Assembly (NCBI GenBank): GCA_004194705.1
Contig: SADC01000477.1
Coordinates: 19,412 to 83,411 of the forward strand
Length of the DNA: 64,000 nucleotides
Direction of reading: 5' to 3'
Source: Ditylenchus dipsaci
Taxonomy: Eukaryota > Nematoda > Chromadorea > Rhabditida > Anguinidae
Position 1 is the stretch's first letter. Each line of letters starts with the position of its first letter. The position numbers and the translations under genes are program-made. Below, piece after piece: positions 57,259-64,000 of this stretch. Under the pieces are notes generated by a model, which did no database searches, had not been told where the DNA came from, and saw nothing but the letters and a program-made list of their open reading frames with translations.

Positions 57259-57266
57259 ATATTTTA

Positions 57267-60200
57267 GGGTACTGGACGTTTGACCGGCGGCATAATTTGA
57301 CCGCCACTTATTTGATCGCCACTGAACTGATCGTCCCTAATTGACCGCCAGCCAAATTTGACCGCCAGGATGTTTAGACCAATTTTTAGATCAAAGTTTT
57401 GGTGCCAATTGTAGCCCTTTTGTTTTTCCACAAGTTTAAGTACCGAAATGTAGGTGACATTCAGGGCTACAATTTGGCAAGAAAAACTTTCAAAAATCAA
57501 GATTTGATAATTGGTATAAACATCCTGGCGGTCAAATCGCGCTGGCGGTCAATTTAGTGGCGGTCAATTTAGGGTGCGATCAGTGGGTGCACTACGTTCA
57601 CCGTCACTGTTTTCACCGTTCACTATTTTCACCGTCACTATTTTCACCGTCACCTATTTCACCGTCACTATTTTTCACCGTCACCTATTTTCACCGTCAC
57701 TATTTTCACCGTCACTATTTTCACCGTTCACTAACATTACCGTCAGCACTTTAGGACCGCTTTTAAGATCTAAATTTTTCTAAAATTTAAACAGTCTGGT
57801 ACCAAATTGTAGTCCTGAATGTCAGCTACATTTTGGTACTACAAATTCTGAAAGAATAAAAAAATTTAGAACTAAACTTTAGAAGGCGTTCATCTCACAC
57901 TTTTCATCACGGTAGAACGCAGGGTGAGCTCTTTTATAGTTTAGAACTAAAAATTTTCGTTTTTTCTAGAGTTTGTAGTAGCAAAATGTAGCTGACATTC
58001 AGGGCTACAATTTGGTACCAAAAATTTCAAAATTTCGAAAAATTTAGACCTAAAAAGTGGTCCTAAATGCTGACGGTGAATTTAGTGAACGGTGAAAATA
58101 GTGACGGTGAAAATAGGTGACGGTGAAAATAGTGACGTGAAAATAGGCGACGGTGAAAATAGTGACGGTGAAAATAGGTGACGGTGAAAATAGGTGACGG
58201 TGAAAATAGGTGACGGTGAAAATAGTGACGGTGAAAATAGGCGACGGTGAAAATAGTGACGGTGAAAATAGGTGACGGTGAAAATAGTGACGGTGAAAAT
58301 AGTGACGGTGAAAATAGGTGACGGTGAAAATAGTGACGGTGAAAATAGTGACGGTGAAAATAGTGACGGTGAAAATAGTGACGGTGAAAATAGTGACGGT
58401 GAAAATAAGTGACGGTGAAAATAGTGACGGTGAAAATAGTGACGGTGAAAATAGGTGACGGTGAAAATAGTGACGGTGAAAATAGTGACGGTGAAATAGG
58501 TGACGGTGAAATAGTGACGGTGAAAATAAGTGACGGTGAAAATAGTGACGGTGAAAATAGGTGACGGTGAAAATAGTGACGGTGAAAATAGTGACGGTGA
58601 AAATAGTGAACGGTGAAAACAGTGACGGTGAAAATAGTGACGGTGAAAATAGTGACGGTGAAAATAGTGACGGTGAAATAGGTGACGGTGAAAATAGTGA
58701 CGTGAAATAGGTGACGGTGAAATAGTGACGGTGAAAATAGTGACGGTGAAAATAGTGACGGTGAAAATAGTGACGGTGAAAATAGTGACGGTGAAAATAG
58801 TACGTGACGGTGAAAATAGTGACGGTGAAAATAGGTGACGGTGAAAATAGTGACGGTGAAAATAGTGACGGTGAAAATAGTGAACGGTGAAAACAGTGAC
58901 GGTGAAAATAGTGACGGTGAAAATAGGTGACGGTGAAATAGTGACGGTGAAAATAGTGACGGTGAAAATAGTGACGGTGAAAATAGTGACGGTGAAAATA
59001 GTGAACGGTGAAAACATGACGGTGAAATAGTGACGGTGAAAATAGGTGACGGTGAAAATAGTGACGGTGAAAATAGGTGACGGTGAAAATAGTGACGGTG
59101 AAAATAGTGACGGTGAAAATAGTGACGGTGAAAATAGTGACGGTGAAAATAGTGACGGTGAAAATAGGGTGACGGTGAAAATAGTGACGGTAAAATAGTG
59201 ACGGTGAAATAGTGACGGTGAAAAGGTGACGGTGAAAATAGTGACGGTGAAAATAGTGACGGTGAAAATAGTGACGGTGAAAATAGGTGACGGTGAAAAT
59301 AGTGACGGTGAAAATAGGTGACGGTGAAAATAGTGACGGTGAAAATAGTGACGGTGAAAATAGTGTGACGGTGAAATAGTGACGGTAAAAAGTGACGGTG
59401 AAAATAGTGACGGTGAAAATAGGTGACGGTGAAAATAGTGACGGTGAAAATAGTGACGGTGAAAATAGTGACGGTGAAAACAGGTGACGGTGAAAATAGT
59501 GACGGTGAAAATAGGTGACGGTGAAAATAGTGACGGTGAAAATAGGTGACGGTGAAAATAGTGACGGTGAAAATAGTGACGGTGAAAATAGTGACGGTGA
59601 AAATAGTGACGGTGAAAATAGTGACGGTGAAAATAGTGACGGTGTAGTGACGGTGAAAATAGGTGACGGTGAAAATAGTGACGGTGAAAATAGTGACGGT
59701 GAAAAAGTGACGGTGAAAATAGTGACGGTGAAAATAGTGACGGTGAAAATAGGTGACGGTGAAAATAGTGACGGTGAAATAGGTGACGGTGAAAATAGTG
59801 ACGGTGAAAATAGGTGACGGTGAAAGAGTGACGGTGAAATAATGACGGTGAAAATAGGTGACGGTGAAAAAGTGACGGTGAAAAATAGTGACGGTGAAAA
59901 TAGGTGACGGTGAAAATAGTGACGGTAAAAATAGTGACGGTGAAAATAGTGACGGTGAAAATAGTGACGGTGAAAATAGTGACGTGAATGGCCGTGAATA
60001 GTGACGGTTGAAAAATAGGTGACGGTGAAAATAGTTGACGGTGAAAGGTGACGGTGAAAATATGACGTTTGAAAAGTGACGGTTTTGAAATAGTGACGGT
60101 GAAAATAGGTGACGTGAAAATATGCGCGGTGAAAATAGTGCGGTAGAAATGTGGAACGGTGAAAATAGTGACGGTTGAAAATAGTGACGGTTGTGAAAAA

Positions 60201-60868
60201 CAGTGACGGTGAAAATAGTGACGGTGAAAATAGTGACGGTGAAAAAGGTGACGGTGAAAATAGTGACGGTAAAATAGGTGACGGTGAAAATAGTGACGGT
60301 GAAAATAGGTGACGGTGAAAAGATGAGGTGAAAATAGGTGACGGTGAAAAATAGTGACGGTATGAAAATAGTGACGGTGAAAATAGTGACGTGAAAATAG
60401 GTGAGGTGAAATAGTGACGGTGAAAATAGGTGACGGTGAATAGTGAACGGGTGAAAATAGTGACGGTGAAAAAATAGTGACGGTGAAAATAGGTGACGGT
60501 GAAAAGTGACGGTGAAATAGTGACGTGAAAAATAGTGACGGTGAAAATAGTGACGGTGAAAATAGTGACGGTGAATAATAGTGACGGTGAAAATAGTGAC
60601 GTGAAAATAGTGACGGTGAAAATAGTGACGGTGAAAAATAGTGACGGTGAAAATAGAGTGACGGTGAATAGGTGACGGTGAAATAGGTGACGGTGAAATA
60701 GTGACGGTGAAAATAGGTGACGGTGAAAAATAGTGACGGTGAAAATAGTGACGGTGAAAATAGTGAACGGTGAAAACAGTGACGGTGAAACGTAGTGCAC
60801 CCCGATCAGTTCAGTGGCGATCAAATTAGGGGCGGTCAAAATATGCCGGTGTCAAACGTCCAGTACCC
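57267..60868. mobile_element. 3.6-kb foldback with exact 8-bp duplication and a giant repeat arm
   Basis: Ends GGGTACTGGACGTTTGACCG and mirror. ATATTTTA abuts both ends (57259-57266 and 60869-60876). Outer arms repeat a tttgaccgcca unit (57285-57370; mirrored near 60795-60850). Internal arms are ttcaccgtcacta arrays, short on the left (57598-57745, about ten units) and about 2.7 kb on the right. The centre is an imperfect hairpin around gtagctgacattcagggcta. No transposase is encoded. Confidence 0.9.
58070..60790 (-). repeat. Tandem array, unit gacggtgaaaatagt (15-16 bp)
   Basis: Roughly 170-180 head-to-tail units mix two lengths, gacggtgaaaatagt and gacggtgaaaataggt. A marker variant, gtgaacggtgaaaacagtga, occurs near 58606, 58880, 59002 and 60765, and once in the left arm near 57605, pointing to block duplications within the array. 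Units between 59820 and 60520 are much more degenerate than the rest. Long apparent reading frames here are a by-product of the repeat. Confidence 0.95.
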
Positions 60869-60888
60869 ATATTTTACATAAAAGTATA

Positions 60889-61130
60889 CCTTATTTACTG
60901 TATTAAGTCCCCATGGGAGTTGATTTTTCAACCTCTAAAAAATCGAAAAATTTTGAGGTCGATTTTGAGATTTTTGGGTGCTCAACCAAAATCTGAAAAG
61001 TGTAATCAGGTAAACTCGCGGCAACTAAGAAAACGCAAAAAAAGATTTGCGAAATGTTCGCTCGAGGCTGAGATATAAGGTCCGTAGGGTGGAGTTATTA
61101 GAGGGTGGGGAGTTAATACAGTAAATACGG
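60889..61130. mobile_element. CCGTATT-family MITE with a known empty site
   Basis: Ends CCTTATTTACTGTATTAAGT and mirror (ttaatacagtaaatacgg). The core is the family core. The homologous flank of the intact M13 copy (aaaagtatagttgctttt at 32474) lacks the element and shows that it inserted at a TA. Confidence 0.85.
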
Positions 61131-62361
61131 AGTTGCTTTTGCCAATAGCTGGATAGCAATCTATTGCCACTACCAAGCAAAACTAAAAAATAACAAAGAA
61201 AACTTGTACAGCTCTTTTTGTTGCTACGTTTTATTCAGGAAGCATGAGTATTGGTCAAATATTTTTTTTATCAATATAAAAGCTTGTTTTTGCATTTTTA
61301 GTCTTTCGCCTGTTCTTAAATTTTCGAAAAGAATACTGGCTTTGACCAATTCCAAAAACCCTTTATGTAATATTGTTGTTGATTACTTTTAATCAGCTGT
61401 GCCTTGCAGGTTGACTCAGATCAACAGATGAAGTACGACCAAGATGGGAATGCGGAGAAGGCTGAAGTTACAAAATTTTTGGCATGCAAGCAATGCAGGA
61501 TGCTTCTGGCTCACACTCACGGCGGTCATATTTCGTAAAGTTCGCATTTTTCATATTGGAATAATTAATGTTAATAATTTAGTAGGCATCGATCTACCCA
61601 TATCAAGCAGCCTAAGCGACGAACCTAGAAGAAACTTGCTCTCTTTCTATGCTCCCAACCGGCCCACTTCGGCAGAAATCCAGAAAATGAATGAAATTAT
61701 TAGACTTTTATTTTCTGTCCCCCACATAGATAAAGAGCCGGGCTTCGCGGGCCAGCCCGGCCGGGCCGGGCTTCACTTTTGAAATTTCCAAGAAAACGGG
61801 CCCTAAAATTTCCGGCCGTGCACATGTCTGGGCCAACCACCTAATTTTTTTGGGTTCCCAAAAATCAGAAAATTTTGAGGTCGATCTCAAGATTTTCGGG
61901 TGAAAAATCCGAAATTCAAAAAGCGCACAACAGCTTTGCAAAAAAATATCTCTGACTGAGATATAGTCCTCAAGTCGAGGCCCCGCCTTATTAGGGGTCC
62001 GCCTAATTTTTATATGCATAAATTTTATATGCACTCGATTTTAATTTAAAAATTAACTTCGAAGTGGTATGCCGTATTAAATCACTTCACTATTAGATAA
62101 ACTCTCATCAACCTCTTTTTGCCAGTGTTACTCTAAGTGATCCAAACTACCAAATCAACTCTTCTTTTCAAGCAGTTGTTGATCTTACTCCAGAAAACAA
62201 CTGATTTGAGTCAAAACCCATGCCAAAACTTCAATGAGTTTGCTTGCGCTAACTACGACACTAATTTCCCAACAAAAGATGTTCCGTTGGATCGTGTGGA
62301 TAGAGTGGAGTTGGCTAACCAGTTACTTATGTTTGGACAATTACAACAAGACTCTAGACAA
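61131..62361 (+). pseudogene. Broken 5' copy of the M13 peptidase
   Basis: The 5' flank and signal exon region match 32462-32790 but the start codon is followed at once by TAA (near 61367). The second exon (62097 to about 62361) matches the cysteine-block exon of the full gene: an extra T after gatct near 62172 shifts the frame, then DLSQNPCQNFNEFACANYD and ANQLLMFGQLQQDSR follow. Between them (61408-62030) is unrelated sequence with an open stretch (EIQKMNEIIRLLFSV) and a CCGTATT-core fragment at 61860-62000. A MITE sits right after the exon and a different gene follows, so the copy is truncated. Confidence 0.7.
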
Positions 62362-62369
62362 GTCACATA

Positions 62370-62616
62370 CCGTAATTCCTTAATAAGCCGCCCCCCCCCC
62401 CCCTGTGCATTCAAAATGTATTCTTGGCATTGTGTTTTTAACCATTTTTTGAAGACTCCTCTTTGGCAAGTACCCCTCAATTTGTAGCCAGTAAGATGAG
62501 CTACAAAATAGATGGTGACTTGCCTAACAGTGGTCTTCCAAACATAGGTCAAAAAACACAATCCAGAAACCAGTTTTTTGAATTAGGGGGGGGGGCGGCT
62601 TATTAGAGAATTACGG
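62370..62616. mobile_element. CCGTAATT MITE at the duplication breakpoint
   Basis: Ends CCGTAATTCCTTAATAAGCC and mirror; the left flank is TA. The inner arms ttggcaagtacccctcaatt and gtagccagtaagatgagcta resemble those of the MITE in the hAT element at 8458. It separates the truncated M13 exon from the next start codon, which follows immediately. Confidence 0.8.
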
Positions 62617-62958
62617 ATGTTTTTAGATATACTCTTTTGTGTTTTCCTATCCTGTCTGCTTGGTCGCGCGGACCGCCCTCGCTTCGATCAAAAATCAGAC
62701 GACAAACCCAATGACAAGAACAGCGATTTCGAAATAGGAAAAGCAGTTTGTGAGGAAATACGCATGGAATGTTCGTCAACTTTCTATGTGTTTTATGAAA
62801 TTTTTCGCAAGACAGTTCGATTCGAATAACATTTTCGAATCATGCGTAAAAAGGTGCCAAGGGATTATTAACAGAATGAGCCATTATCAAATAAAAATGC
62901 AGTTAAGAAAACAAAAAACAAACATCAAAAATTCCACGCAACATGCACCCTCCCTTTA
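62617..62958 (+). CDS. Small secreted cysteine-bearing protein, one frame shift
   Basis: It starts MFLDILFCVFLSCLLGRA, a clear signal peptide, followed by an acidic linker (DQKSDDKPNDKNSDFEIGK). Cysteines then come as CEEIRMEC and, after a one-base shift near 62800, CVKRC, with NIFES before it. The mature part would be about 90 residues with two cysteine pairs and a basic tail. I recognise no family; a secreted effector or a fragment of a larger extracellular protein are both possible. The start codon directly abuts the MITE at 62370-62616, so the promoter or an earlier exon may have been displaced. Confidence 0.4.
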
Positions 62959-64000
62959 AAGACACCAAAATTTTATTTGGTTGGCCAGAACTAAATTAAG
63001 GCCAAAACGACACTCGATCAGGGTTCGCAGATCAACTAATCGCAAAACGCAGGATTCTGATTTCAAAAAGCAAAGAAAGTTTCGGCGAAAGCAGGACACA
63101 ATCCAGACAGCAATAAATTTCTTTATATCAAACCAATTCAACAACCAGAAATCAACAAATCACACAAAACCGGAATCAATATTATTTCGCTTAACTTGGG
63201 CTTCCTAAGCAAATCCCTTATTTCGGAGAAAGTAGTCGAAAGCCTTCTCACAATTGCGACGAGAGCACACATTGATAAAGACGAGTGCATTTAGACAGTG
63301 GCAACATTGCAAACAACCACTTAACAAAGCAAGTTACCGAACAATAGCAAGTATTACATGCAATACCAACCTTCACTTCACTTGAAGTTTTTCATTCTTG
63401 TAATATTCTTGAAGGCATCCGCTTCGACCTTCTTGAAAGTAGTTTAAAGCAGTAACCCACTGCTCGAGGATACGGACAATCAACGGCTCGGAGAGTCAAC
63501 CAACGAGTTGTAGCATGCTGGGAAACTGACGCACTCCAATCCTGAACACTTAATTTATTAGAATCTATAGTAAGTTCAACATACTCCACATTCCCCAATT
63601 TCAACAAATTTTAACATTAAGTCATTGAAGACACATCAAAAAACATGAAATAGAAAAACAGAAAAAGAATAAATAGAAAAGCAGTCGCGATAAATATGTA
63701 AGTAAGAGCCAGATTCTCTTCTAAAATTCCTGCTTTTTCGAAATCAAAAAGCAGGATTTGAACTCGAAAAGCAGGAAATTCCTTCTAAAGCAGGACACTG
63801 CAACCTTGCACTCGATACAAACGACATCCGATTTTATAATTTTTTTTGAAAAAAAAATTGCTCATTAAAACCTTGCCGTCGCAAAATTCGCAGTTCGAAA
63901 ATGTCGGCTCGAAATCTTTCGTCGCAAAACTTGCAGTTTAAATCTCAACAGTCTCTTATTAAAGGACCCTGTCTCTTCCTTATCATAGGCAATTTGAAAG
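62959..64000. other. Right edge of the window
   Basis: No gene is supported; short open stretches on both strands lack splice or coding signals. A palindrome at about 63710-63799 has arms of cctgctttttcga and mirror. At 63850-63950 units near gtcgcaaaattcgcagttcg begin another possible arm that runs towards the window end. Confidence 0.4.

Noticed and set aside
58050..60839. A very long minus-strand open frame of FTVTIF and HRHYF repeats
   Set aside because: It is the translation of the gacggtgaaaatagt array. A 15-bp unit lacks stops in some frames by chance, and the frame drifts with unit length.
62981..63208. Basic open frame after the secreted gene
   Set aside because: No start context, signal or homology is visible and the composition fits an AT-rich untranslated tail.

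Overview
The window is animal DNA, most likely from a nematode, and probably from the early-branching clade I (Dorylaimia). It is AT-rich. Genes are split by short GT-AG introns (46-51 bases) and by long introns full of repeats. A seven-helix receptor pair resembles the rhodopsin-like chemoreceptor families of nematodes. Interstitial runs of TTAGGC, the nematode telomere unit, occur near 48.2 kb. The clade call is inference from protein character only. Nothing bacterial or viral was recognised.

Host genes are sparse and all on the + strand. They are: an unrecognised multi-exon gene (80-3563); two tandem copies of a receptor (A 14032-16528, B 18793-29742) with duplicated upstream DNA; an unrecognised two-exon fragment (31508-31881); a secreted M13 (neprilysin-like) metallopeptidase (32715-43484); an FAD-dependent oxidoreductase (49615-52761); a broken 5' copy of the M13 gene (61131-62361); and a small cysteine-bearing secreted protein (62617-62958). 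Exon phases fit across most splice sites, so these are real gene structures. Almost every gene also carries one or more single-base frame breaks, many in homopolymers. They are therefore either decaying genes or genes in an assembly with uncorrected indels.

The rest is a dense nest of terminal-inverted-repeat DNA elements. These include hAT elements with 8-bp target duplications, TA-flanked Tigger/pogo-type and CCGTATT-ended MITEs, a Mutator-like (MULE) remnant, a probable Merlin remnant, paired tRNA-derived palindromes and several unclassified foldbacks. Layout: 0.5-13.8 kb, a foldback cluster with a deleted hAT transposon (8135-9976); 19.3-25 kb, a five-deep nest of palindromes inside intron 1 of receptor B; 25-31.5 kb, more nested MITEs; 33.9-43 kb, elements filling the M13 introns; 43.6-49.5 kb and 53-57 kb, MITE fields; 57267-60868, an element with exact 8-bp target duplications and about 2.7 kb of a 15-16 bp tandem repeat.

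The most striking pattern is that inverted arms in at least a dozen elements are built from short tandem repeats. The repeat unit differs in each element but is shared by both arms of that element. This holds for hAT, MULE, TA-type and unclassified elements alike. It suggests a process that rewrites palindrome arms inside each element rather than a property of one transposon family. A small coding example of inverted-plus-direct duplication lies in an M13 exon (37953-38033).
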